Assembly: GCF_003171675.1 (NCBI RefSeq) | Contig: NZ_QFZQ01000002.1 | Span: 682,001-746,000 of the forward strand | DNA: 64,000 nt | Direction: 5' to 3' | From: Reichenbachiella versicolor | Lineage (GTDB): Bacteria; Bacteroidota; Bacteroidia; Cytophagales; Cyclobacteriaceae | Shown here: positions 54,974 through 62,521 of the stretch, one piece after another | Position numbering within the stretch: position 1 is the first letter of the stretch | Layout: the number at the start of each line of letters is the position of its first letter | Made by a program: the position numbers and the translations under genes | Notes under the pieces: generated by a model | Databases searched by the model: none | What the model saw: only the letters and a program-made list of their open reading frames with translations | What the model was told of the DNA's origin: nothing

Positions 54974-56152
54974 ATGCAAATCAGACTTTTTTGGACTTGG
55001 GTATTCTTTTCTTTGATGACTCATGGTTTATCTGCCCAAAACATGGTAATCAATCCCAGTTTTGAAGAAATCTGGAATTGCCCTTATACCATGAATCAAC
55101 TAAAATTGGTCAAGTCATGGTTTCCTTTTGGCACTGCTGATCCATCTCCAGATTACTTCCATCGCTGTGCTGATGAAAACAATGCTATGGGTATTCCTAA
55201 GAATATATTCGGAACACAAGAACCTCGTACTGGTGATTCATATATAGGGATGATTTGTTACCTCACTAGTAAAAGTGGTAAAAGTTGGCGGGTACCTGCT
55301 AATCATCGCGAATTTGTAATGATACAACTTACTAAACCACTTGTAGCTGGAAACAAATATTACGGAGAGTTCTATGTAAGTCTAGCAGACAATTGTGAGT
55401 TCAGCATTGATCAATTAGGGATGTATTTCACTAAAGACATGCCTAGTTTTGACTGGCAGGCAATGGATCTAGGATATTATAAACCTCAAATAGTCAACCC
55501 AAAAGGTAAGGTCATCAATGACCCTGAAAAATGGCACAAAGTATCAGGAGAATTCGTAGCGCAGGGAGATGAACTCGCTCTTACAGTAGGAGTCTTCACT
55601 CCTGATAAGGAATTAACTACTAAAAAAACGAAAAGGAAATTTGGATTTGGACGTGACCCAAAACTACCAAAACATCTACAACCAATGATCTCTTATTATC
55701 TAATTGATGACGTACTGGTGAGACCGGTAGACGAGAATGAAAGTATCTTCCCAGAAATAGACTCCACCTTAGTATATCGGAATGAGTATTTTGGAATTCC
55801 TGAGGTAGGTAAAAAATTCACTCTACAGCAGATTTATTTTGAATTTGACAAAGCCAGACTTCTTCGTGGTTCTTTTGTAGAGTTGAACAAATTACTAGAA
55901 TTCATGAAAGAGCATCCTCGTGTCAAGATAAGTATTGAAGGACACACAGACAACATTGGTTCTCGTTCTTATAATCAAGAACTAAGTTTATCTCGAGCAA
56001 ATGCTGTTCGCAACTTCTTGACTGCAAAGGGAATTGACAATTTCAGAGTGGAAACAAAAGGCTATGGAAGCAGTCAACCCATAGTACCTAATACTACCCC
56101 TGAGAATAGAGCTCTCAATAGAAGAGTTGAAGTCGAAATACTAGAGAACTAG
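54974..56152 (+). CDS. OmpA-family outer-membrane/peptidoglycan-binding protein
   Basis: From ATG 54974 a signal peptide (about residues 1-22, MQIRLFWTWVFFSLMTHGLSAQ) precedes an N-terminal domain that starts NMVINPSFEEIWNCPY, a galactose-binding-like beta-sandwich found in Bacteroidota OmpA proteins. The C-terminal OmpA domain (about residues 280-392) has IYFEFDKARLL, SIEGHTDNIGSRSYNQELS, RANAVRNFL, GYGSSQPI and ENRALNRRVEVEI, including the Asp and Arg that bind diaminopimelate in peptidoglycan. It should tie the outer membrane or a surface structure to the cell wall. A TTG three codons upstream is not preferred. Confidence 0.9.
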   Translation: MQIRLFWTWVFFSLMTHGLSAQNMVINPSFEEIWNCPYTMNQLKLVKSWFPFGTADPSPDYFHRCADENNAMGIPKNIFGTQEPRTGDSYIGMICYLTSKSGKSWRVPANHREFVMIQLTKPLVAGNKYYGEFYVSLADNCEFSIDQLGMYFTKDMPSFDWQAMDLGYYKPQIVNPKGKVINDPEKWHKVSGEFVAQGDELALTVGVFTPDKELTTKKTKRKFGFGRDPKLPKHLQPMISYYLIDDVLVRPVDENESIFPEIDSTLVYRNEYFGIPEVGKKFTLQQIYFEFDKARLLRGSFVELNKLLEFMKEHPRVKISIEGHTDNIGSRSYNQELSLSRANAVRNFLTAKGIDNFRVETKGYGSSQPIVPNTTPENRALNRRVEVEILEN

Positions 56153-56218
56153 ACCTAAGCCAGTTATTCTAAATTAAGCTCAACTATAACGTAACAATAC
56201 CTTAAATGCTATATCCTA

Positions 56219-57790
56219 TTAGAATGGTGCTTCTCCTGGCGGTAATGATGGCAAGGCTGAACCTCCGTCATTATTAGCTTTTGAGGGAAAAGTCATAGTA
56301 CTAGGTGCAGAATCAAATTCAGAAGGCACACCTGCTGAAGGAAACCCTCCTGTCCCCATACCTCCACCGTCAAGATCTGCAAATTTGGTGTACTGACCGA
56401 TGAACTTCAATTTAACATTTTCAAGTGATCCATTCCTATGTTTAGCTATAATCACTTCACCAGTACCTGCTGTAGGTAGTCCATCTTCATCTTCTGTAAT
56501 ATCGTAATATTCAGGACGGTATAAGAACATCACCATATCCGCATCCTGCTCAATAGAACCAGATTCCCTCAAGTCGGATAATTGAGGTCTCTTATCTCCG
56601 CCTCTGGTTTCCACTGCTCTACTCAACTGAGAAAGTGCTATCACTGGCACGTGAAGTTCCTTAGCGATTCCTTTCAAAGCTCGAGAAATACTTGCAATCT
56701 CTTGTTCACGGTTACCCCCTCCTTTACTACTATCACCTGACATCAATTGAAGATAATCGATAATGATCATCTTGATATCGTGCTGAGCTTTCAAACGACG
56801 ACACTTTGCTCTTAACTCTAGAATACTCAAACCTGGCGTATCATCTAGGTAAATGGGGGCTTCAGTCAATCTAGAAGTCTTGTGGACCAATTGCTCCCAT
56901 TCATGATCAGCAAGATTTCCTTTTTTGATCTTCTCACTAGTAAGCTCCGCCTCTGCTGAAATCAATCTATTCACCAACTGGATAGAAGACATCTCCAGAG
57001 AAAACAATGCTACTCCTTCTCCAAATTCAACTGCTGCATTTCTCATAGCAGAAATAACGAAGGCTGTTTTACCCATTGCAGGACGAGCTGCAATAATGAT
57101 CAAATCCGAAGGCTGCCAACCAGCAGTCACTCTGTCTAATGCGGTGAAGCCACTAGGCACTCCTGTTAAACCTTCTGCTTGATCCTTTCTTGCTTCTATT
57201 TCTTGAATCGCTTGATGCATCAAAGAGTGCATACCTGCAAAATTCTTTTTAATGTTAGACTCTGAAATTTCGAATAGCGCCTGCTCAGTCTTATCTAATA
57301 ATTCGAATACGTCTGTAGTATCTTCAAAAGCATCTTGTTGAATTTCAGATGAAATTCTAATCAAGTCACGCTTAATAGCCATCTCAGTAATGATCCTAGC
57401 ATGATATTCAATGTTGGCAGCTGAATTGACTCTAGTGGTAAGTTCTGCTACAGCATATGCTCCACCTACAACCTCCAGTGTACCATTCTTTCTCAATTGA
57501 GCAGTAACAGTCATCAAATCAACAGGCTCTGACTTATTAAATAGCTGAACTATTGATTCATATATCTTAATGTGAGAATCCTTATAAAAGCTCTCCGGTT
57601 TCAAGATATCGATTACGGTAGTCAATGCATCTTTTTCTAACATCAAGGCACCTAAGACAGTCTCTTCAAGGTCAAGTGCCTGTGGTGGCACCTTACCTAG
57701 TTGAACTGCCAACTCTGGCACACCGGCTCTTTTTCTTCGTGGAGCACGGTCTCTTACATTTCCTTGTTCTTGAGATTCAGGACCTAACAT
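56219..57790 (-). CDS. dnaB: Replicative DNA helicase DnaB
   Basis: The 523-residue protein has the N-terminal DnaB domain (PPQALDLEETVLGALMLEKDAL), a linker, and the RecA-like helicase domain from GLTGVPSGFTALDRVTAGWQ, with Walker A AARPAMGKTAFVI, Walker B IKMIIIDYLQLM, and SQLSRAVETRGGDKRPQLSDLRESGSIEQDAD with the arginine-finger region. The C-terminal 60 residues are Gly/Ser/Pro-rich and low complexity. An extra basic N-terminus (about residues 14-21, RAPRRKRA) precedes the domain. It hexamerises on the lagging strand. It has its own -7 element. Confidence 0.97.
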   Translation of the reverse strand: MLGPESQEQGNVRDRAPRRKRAGVPELAVQLGKVPPQALDLEETVLGALMLEKDALTTVIDILKPESFYKDSHIKIYESIVQLFNKSEPVDLMTVTAQLRKNGTLEVVGGAYAVAELTTRVNSAANIEYHARIITEMAIKRDLIRISSEIQQDAFEDTTDVFELLDKTEQALFEISESNIKKNFAGMHSLMHQAIQEIEARKDQAEGLTGVPSGFTALDRVTAGWQPSDLIIIAARPAMGKTAFVISAMRNAAVEFGEGVALFSLEMSSIQLVNRLISAEAELTSEKIKKGNLADHEWEQLVHKTSRLTEAPIYLDDTPGLSILELRAKCRRLKAQHDIKMIIIDYLQLMSGDSSKGGGNREQEIASISRALKGIAKELHVPVIALSQLSRAVETRGGDKRPQLSDLRESGSIEQDADMVMFLYRPEYYDITEDEDGLPTAGTGEVIIAKHRNGSLENVKLKFIGQYTKFADLDGGGMGTGGFPSAGVPSEFDSAPSTMTFPSKANNDGGSALPSLPPGEAPF

Positions 57791-57837
57791 ATGCTATTCT
57801 TAAGGTGTAAAGTGAAAGTGATAGTAAGACTAGTTTG

Positions 57838-57845
57838 CAAACGTA
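57838..57845 (-). promoter_or_regulatory. -7 element for dnaB
   Basis: On the minus strand TACGTTTG is an exact TAnnTTTG match. The predicted leader is about 44 nt. No -33 TTG at the usual distance. Confidence 0.5.
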
Positions 57846-57982
57846 CAAAATCCGTTTTTCTACAGGCTTTGAAATCACTCTAAGTTTACAAACATCTTAT
57901 CGACATTTATTTGAATTGACGAATGACTTACTTGAATATTTACATGTGTTTTTTGGTGATAGAAGCACATAATTACTATTAA

Positions 57983-58013
57983 TTTGCCACACTGTTGAAT
58001 TAGCGTATTTTTG
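57983..58013 (+). promoter_or_regulatory. Promoter of the mpl-exonuclease operon
   Basis: TTTG (57983-57986), a 19-nt spacer and TATTTTTG (58006-58013) match the consensus exactly. The predicted start near 58017 lies after the TTG at 58011, which therefore cannot be the start codon. Confidence 0.8.
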
Positions 58014-58034
58014 AAAAAAATTGAACAACACGTG

Positions 58035-59405
58035 ATGAACGAAACCTCCCAAAATATTCATATCATAGCCATAGGAGGTGCTGTAATGAGCAGCCTTGCC
58101 ATAGCACTCAAGGAAAAAGGTAATAAGGTCACAGGGTCTGATGATAAAATATACGATCCTGCCAAATCCAACCTAGAGAAACATGGTCTATTACCTGCAT
58201 CTGAAGGCTGGGATGCTGACAAGATCACGAACGAAATAGACACAGTCATCCTAGGTATGCATGCCAAGGCAGACAATCCTGAACTTCAGAGGGCTCAAAA
58301 ACTAGGGTTGAATATCATGTCATACCCTGAGTTCATTAGCTCTCAAAGTAGGGATAAGCATAGAATCGTCATTGCTGGTAGTCATGGAAAAACTACTATC
58401 ACTGGAATCATCGTTCATGTATTGAATTTCTTAGGTAAAGATACGGACTACCTTATCGGAGCGAAGATCAACGGTATAGAGAACACTATTAAGCTGAGCA
58501 ATGCCCCGATGATTGTAATAGAAGGTGATGAATATTTTACCTCTCCTCTTGATCAGACTCCTAAATTTTTAAAATACGACCACCACATTGCTTTGATTAG
58601 TGGTACTGAGTGGGATCATATCAATGTCTACCCTACTCTAGACAGCTATATTGAGCAGTTTGAAATGCTAGCGGATCAGTCTCCAAAGGCAGGATCACTT
58701 GTCTTCTGCGAAAATGATAAGATGGCCTTGATTATTGGTACAAAAGACCGACCTGATATTAATGCTATTCCATACAAGACTCCTGATTATAAGGTGAAGG
58801 ATGGTAAATATTTATTGAAAGGTACAGACGGATATATAGACCTAAAGGTATTTGGCAAGCACAACATGCTAAATATCGAAGGGGCACGTCAAGTTTTGAA
58901 AAGAATTAGTGTCACTGATGAGCAATTCTATTCCGCCATTGGTTCGTTTGAAGGTGCTGCCAAAAGAAACACCTTAATCAAGGAGAACGAAAATTCTGCT
59001 ATATACTTAGATTTTGCGCATGCTCCTTCTAAATTGAAGGCAACTGTAGACTCTTTGAAAGAAAAGCATCCAAAGAGAAAGTTGACGGCTTGTTTTGAAT
59101 TGCATACTTTCTCAAGCCTAAACAAAGAATTTCTTCCTCATTATCAAGGTAAATTCAAGGCAGCGGACGAAGCAATAGTCTATTTCAATAAGAAAAGCCT
59201 AGAGGAAAAAAATTATATGAAAGAGCTGTCTCAAGAAGAGGTCAAGAAGGCATTCAAACGCAAAGACTTGATTGTATTTACTGACGAGCAAGATATGGCT
59301 TCTCATCTTAAAGATCAGGATTGGAATAACCGAGACTTACTAATGATGAGCTCCGGCAATTTCAATGGTCTAAATATAGAATCACTGGCAAACGACCTTA
59401 TATAA
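58035..59405 (+). CDS. mpl: UDP-N-acetylmuramate:L-Ala-gamma-D-Glu-meso-DAP ligase (Mur ligase family)
   Basis: Recycles cell-wall tripeptide by ligating it to UDP-MurNAc. The 456-residue protein has the N-terminal Rossmann-like domain IHIIAIGGAVMSSLAIALKEKG and GSDDKIYDP, the central ATPase domain with the P-loop IVIAGSHGKTTITGIIVHVL and IEGDEYFTSP, the motif EWDHINVYPT, and the C-terminal domain with YLDFAHAPSKLKATVDSLKEK. MurC is the usual confusion; GAVMSSLA and the EGDEYF motif favour Mpl. ATG 58035 is chosen over TTG 58011, which lies inside the promoter. An exonuclease gene follows after 17 bases. Confidence 0.92.
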   Translation: MNETSQNIHIIAIGGAVMSSLAIALKEKGNKVTGSDDKIYDPAKSNLEKHGLLPASEGWDADKITNEIDTVILGMHAKADNPELQRAQKLGLNIMSYPEFISSQSRDKHRIVIAGSHGKTTITGIIVHVLNFLGKDTDYLIGAKINGIENTIKLSNAPMIVIEGDEYFTSPLDQTPKFLKYDHHIALISGTEWDHINVYPTLDSYIEQFEMLADQSPKAGSLVFCENDKMALIIGTKDRPDINAIPYKTPDYKVKDGKYLLKGTDGYIDLKVFGKHNMLNIEGARQVLKRISVTDEQFYSAIGSFEGAAKRNTLIKENENSAIYLDFAHAPSKLKATVDSLKEKHPKRKLTACFELHTFSSLNKEFLPHYQGKFKAADEAIVYFNKKSLEEKNYMKELSQEEVKKAFKRKDLIVFTDEQDMASHLKDQDWNNRDLLMMSSGNFNGLNIESLANDLI

Positions 59406-59422
59406 TCACACCACCTATCACT

Positions 59423-60229
59423 ATGAAGCTAAATTTAAAAGCCCCATTAGCAATTTTTGACCTTGAGACTACTGGTACTAATGTCACTAGTGACCGCATT
59501 GTAGAGATCTCTATTGTCAAAATCATGCCTGATAATGAGGAGACAATAAAGACTAAAAAGATCAACCCTACAATTCCTATTCCTATAGAAAGCAGCTTGA
59601 TCCATGGTATTTATGACAAGGACGTCAAAGATGAGCCTACATTCAAGTCTATTGCTAAGAGTCTAGAGGAGTTCTTGAAGGGATGTGATCTAGGTGGTTT
59701 TAACTGTATGAAGTTTGACATTCCTCTTTTAGTAGAGGAATTCTTAAGAGCTGGTATTGACTTTGACATTTCGAATCGAAAGTTTGTAGATGCTCAAAAG
59801 GTATTCCACATGATGGAAAAAAGAACTCTAACAGCTGCATATAAGTTCTACTGTGATAAGACTCTAGAAGGGGCTCACAGTGCTGAAGCGGACACTAAGG
59901 CTACTGCTGAAGTGATCAAAGCCCAAGTAGAAAAATATGAGGGTGAAGAGGCTGTGGACACTATGGGAAATGTTATCACGAAAATTGAAAACTCTGTGGA
60001 TAGCCTTCATGCTTTGTCTGCTTCCAACTTAGTTGATCTAGCAGGTAGGTTTGTATTAAATGCAGATGGAGTAGAGGTATTCAATTTTGGAAAGCATAAA
60101 GGCAAACCAGTTGAAGACATTCTCAAACGAGAGGCTGGATACTATGATTGGATGATGAAAGGGGAGTTCCCTCAAGATACCAAACGTGCTTTGACCAGAA
60201 TCAAATTGAGAGGGTTTAATATGAAATAA
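59423..60229 (+). CDS. DnaQ-like 3'-5' exonuclease (ExoX-type)
   Basis: The 268-residue protein has a DEDDh exonuclease domain: AIFDLETTGTNVTSDRIVEIS (Asp and Glu of motif I), FNCMKFDIPLLVEEFLRAG (motif II) and HSAEADTKATAEV (motif III, His and Asp). The C-terminal FNFGKHKGKPVEDILKREAG-YYDWMMKGEFP segment is the small domain typical of exodeoxyribonuclease X-like proteins. It likely degrades DNA ends in repair or proofreading-like processing, and is not fused to a polymerase. It is co-transcribed with mpl, 17 bases apart, and ends at a strong terminator. Confidence 0.92.
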   Translation: MKLNLKAPLAIFDLETTGTNVTSDRIVEISIVKIMPDNEETIKTKKINPTIPIPIESSLIHGIYDKDVKDEPTFKSIAKSLEEFLKGCDLGGFNCMKFDIPLLVEEFLRAGIDFDISNRKFVDAQKVFHMMEKRTLTAAYKFYCDKTLEGAHSAEADTKATAEVIKAQVEKYEGEEAVDTMGNVITKIENSVDSLHALSASNLVDLAGRFVLNADGVEVFNFGKHKGKPVEDILKREAGYYDWMMKGEFPQDTKRALTRIKLRGFNMK

Positions 60230-60248
60230 ACATATCACCTTGATGAAG

Positions 60249-60285
60249 AAAGCCCCAATAAGATCGAGACTTATTGGGGCTTTTT
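60249..60285 (+). terminator. Rho-independent terminator of the mpl-exonuclease operon
   Basis: A 14-bp stem (60249-60262 with 60270-60283, core AGCCCCAATAAG) and a 7-nt loop, ending in a T-run. Confidence 0.93.
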
Positions 60286-60380
60286 AATTAGTGCACTTTA
60301 ATTTTTCCTAGAATATGACTGACTTTTTAGGAAGATCTAGGTATCAGCCATCAAGTGCAAGGGATATATGACTATTGATT

Positions 60381-60611
60381 GGTTCTATCTCATTTTCTAA
60401 TGGTTCTGAGTGATTTTTAAGCGGTACTATATCATTTTATGACGGTACCGAATGATTTTAGAGTGGTACTCAGTGATTTTTTAATGGTTCTGAACGATTT
60501 ATATGAAGTCCTGATTCATTTCTCATCGGTACTGAGCCATTTCCTAGTCGTTCTTAGCTAGTTTTCTTTGGTACTGAATGAATAAATACCCGTCCTTGGT
60601 TATATAATTTA
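60381..60611. repeat. Degenerate 21-bp tandem array (about 11 units)
   Basis: Units begin at 60381, 60402, 60423, 60444, 60465, 60486, 60507, 60528, 60549, 60570 and 60591, exactly 21 bp apart. The consensus is GGT(A/T)CTGAGTGATTTTT with variable last bases. Units differ at up to half the positions, but the period never slips, so indels are strongly avoided. It fills the gap between two convergent genes after the operon terminator. Not coding: frames are short and lack conservation between units. Confidence 0.88.
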
Positions 60612-60621
60612 GGAGTACTAA

Positions 60622-62265
60622 CTACTTTATTTCAATAGCGCCCATGTCTGGCTTGCCTTTTATTTTATTACCTAGAATATCCTTATCTACTCTAAATCCT
60701 AGCGCTAATCCAAGATCATCTCCTGGGATTTTATGGATTTCAATTCCTTTGTCTTTTATCAACTGAATATTCTTTGGAATATAGTCTTTTGCAGTTAAGC
60801 CTCCAGGGTAAGCGCATTGTGGATCTCCGTAGATTGGCATGCTATCAGTAATCATCACATGATCAGAGGAAGGCCAGTTATCTTCTTTCAGATAAAGGTT
60901 GTTCTTGAAAACTACATTTGGAATAGGGCCTGCTGATGGCAAAAAGTTTTTACGATGATCATATGTAGCATGCCCTTCTAAGTAGAAAATGTTATTCGCT
61001 ATGAAAATACCATTGGTATTTTTACTAAAACCTACTTCTGGGTTGAGTCCTTCTTTGACATAGATGGTATTGTTGTAAAGATATAAATTGAATGGACCTA
61101 CTGGTTTCTTGCCGAAGCCTACAAACCCATTAACACCAATCATAGTTCCTGCTCCTAAAGTTTTATCCTTGATTAATTTTCGCGATCCATCATTGATACT
61201 GACATTGTAGCGGTAGGTACAGTTGTAGTTGTTGCCTAATACTTCTATAAAACCTCCTACATTATTTTCACTGACATTGTATTGAATAACTACATTGCGA
61301 TTGTTAAAATCTATGTGACATCCTGCTGAATCTCCGGGACCGTTTGCATTTCGAAATTCATTGTACTGGATCATTGCATTGAAGCAATTCCATACCCATA
61401 GCCCGCTACCTCTTCCCCATTTACGTGAATCATTTGGGCTACCTGAGTAATTGGTTTTATTTCCATTGAATTCAATATCTCTGACTGTAGAAGACTGCAT
61501 AGCAGGCCCACCTGCGTGTTCTACAAGGTTATCATAGACCTTAACTCTATTTATATTTTTAATCTCACCTGCTGCTACATCTCCTTTTCCTGTAAATCGA
61601 ATACCTGAGTGTGCTACATTTTTAACATGACAATTTTGGATCAGGATATCATTAAGAGTTGCATCTTTTCTAAAGTTGATAATTCGAATACCCCATCCAT
61701 AACTTTGAGTTCCATTGCCTGTCAGTTTTTCTCCTGCTCCGCGATCAAAACCTGGTTCTTCAAGAAAAATATCTCTTACCAGAAGATTTTTAATTGTGAT
61801 TCCACTGTAATCCCCGGCCTTTCCTGTAGTCAAGAGCACTCCACAGCGCATGTATTTTTTATTCTCTTTTCTACTTTCTATTCCCCCTCCATCGGCGGTA
61901 ATCTCAATATCAGACACTTTGATATGACTACAATCTTTAATCAACACACCATTAAGTTTCCCTTTAGCATCAATCAAAGGCTTTTGAGCTCCTTTCCCAT
62001 AGCTCGATACTACTATTGGGTTCTTTTCCTGACCAGATAAGCCTACAAGATCTAGAGAACCATAGAAAGTTTCCCCTTTGCTAAGAAGAAGTTTGTCTCC
62101 TGCTTTAAGCTTTAATGAACTGGCTTTCAATAGTGTCTTAAAAGGGTGTTTTGCAGATGTTCCTGAATTGGCGTCATTGCCAGACTTGGAACTAAGATAG
62201 TAGGTCGTCGCATTTACTTGCAGACTCAAAAGACAGGTAGCTAATATCAAAAATGTTCTTATCAT
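60622..62265 (-). CDS. Secreted right-handed beta-helix protein (polysaccharide lyase-like)
   Basis: From ATG 62265 the 547-residue protein has a signal peptide (MIRTFLILATCLLSLQVNA), then TTYYLSSKSGNDANSGTSAKHPFKTLLKA, the typical entry of secreted parallel beta-helix proteins. Many short turns follow: IKVSDIEITADGGGIES, ITIKNLLVRDIFL, ILIQNCHVKNVAHSGI, MIQYNEFRNANG, VVIQYNVSENN. The C-terminal ILGNKIKGKPDMGAIEI is common to this group. Such proteins are often polysaccharide lyases or epimerases acting on algal or other acidic glycans, but I cannot place the catalytic residues. A TTG six codons upstream is not preferred. Its neighbour on the same strand is an Asp-box protein. Confidence 0.85.
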   Translation of the reverse strand: MIRTFLILATCLLSLQVNATTYYLSSKSGNDANSGTSAKHPFKTLLKASSLKLKAGDKLLLSKGETFYGSLDLVGLSGQEKNPIVVSSYGKGAQKPLIDAKGKLNGVLIKDCSHIKVSDIEITADGGGIESRKENKKYMRCGVLLTTGKAGDYSGITIKNLLVRDIFLEEPGFDRGAGEKLTGNGTQSYGWGIRIINFRKDATLNDILIQNCHVKNVAHSGIRFTGKGDVAAGEIKNINRVKVYDNLVEHAGGPAMQSSTVRDIEFNGNKTNYSGSPNDSRKWGRGSGLWVWNCFNAMIQYNEFRNANGPGDSAGCHIDFNNRNVVIQYNVSENNVGGFIEVLGNNYNCTYRYNVSINDGSRKLIKDKTLGAGTMIGVNGFVGFGKKPVGPFNLYLYNNTIYVKEGLNPEVGFSKNTNGIFIANNIFYLEGHATYDHRKNFLPSAGPIPNVVFKNNLYLKEDNWPSSDHVMITDSMPIYGDPQCAYPGGLTAKDYIPKNIQLIKDKGIEIHKIPGDDLGLALGFRVDKDILGNKIKGKPDMGAIEIK

Positions 62266-62294
62266 ATCGTTAGAATTATTCAAACTGAGTAAAC

Positions 62295-62325
62295 CAAAGA
62301 TATGAATGACAAAAAGAGTTTGTCA
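62295..62325 (-). promoter_or_regulatory. -7 element and palindromic operator upstream of the beta-helix gene
   Basis: On the minus strand TATCTTTG (62302-62295) is an exact TAnnTTTG match, giving a leader of about 26 nt. Just upstream, TGACAAA (62307-62313) and TTTGTCA (62319-62325) form a 7-bp inverted repeat with a 5-nt spacer, inside the region where RNA polymerase would bind. It is a candidate repressor or activator site. Confidence 0.5.
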
Positions 62326-62454
62326 GGGGGTAAAATGGACAAATAAGCTCATGTTCAGTATATATTAAGTACTAATACAGGCCTAGGCGTATAGTGTATA
62401 ATAGAGGGTGTACCTAGACCCAAACTCACATTGAATCCAAAAAAGAAAAGATTA

Positions 62455-62501
62455 TCATCTCTAAAATGCTTCTATTTCGTGTCTAGAAGCTTTAGAGATG
62501 A
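62455..62501 (-). terminator. Rho-independent terminator of the Asp-box gene
   Basis: The right arm 62484-62501 pairs with 62455-62474 with a 2-nt bulge (cores CATCTCTAAA and TAGAAGC). On the minus strand it is followed by a T-rich run (TCTTTTCTTTTTT). Confidence 0.8.
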
Positions 62502-62521
62502 CAATGCTTATTTGTATTTTA

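Noticed and set aside
58011-58034. TTG start for mpl
   Set aside because: The TTG is part of the promoter -7 element TATTTTTG; ATG 58035 follows the predicted transcription start.
60381-60611. CRISPR array or tRNA-like repeats
   Set aside because: The whole 21-bp unit is degenerate repeat with no spacer structure; no cloverleaf can be drawn.
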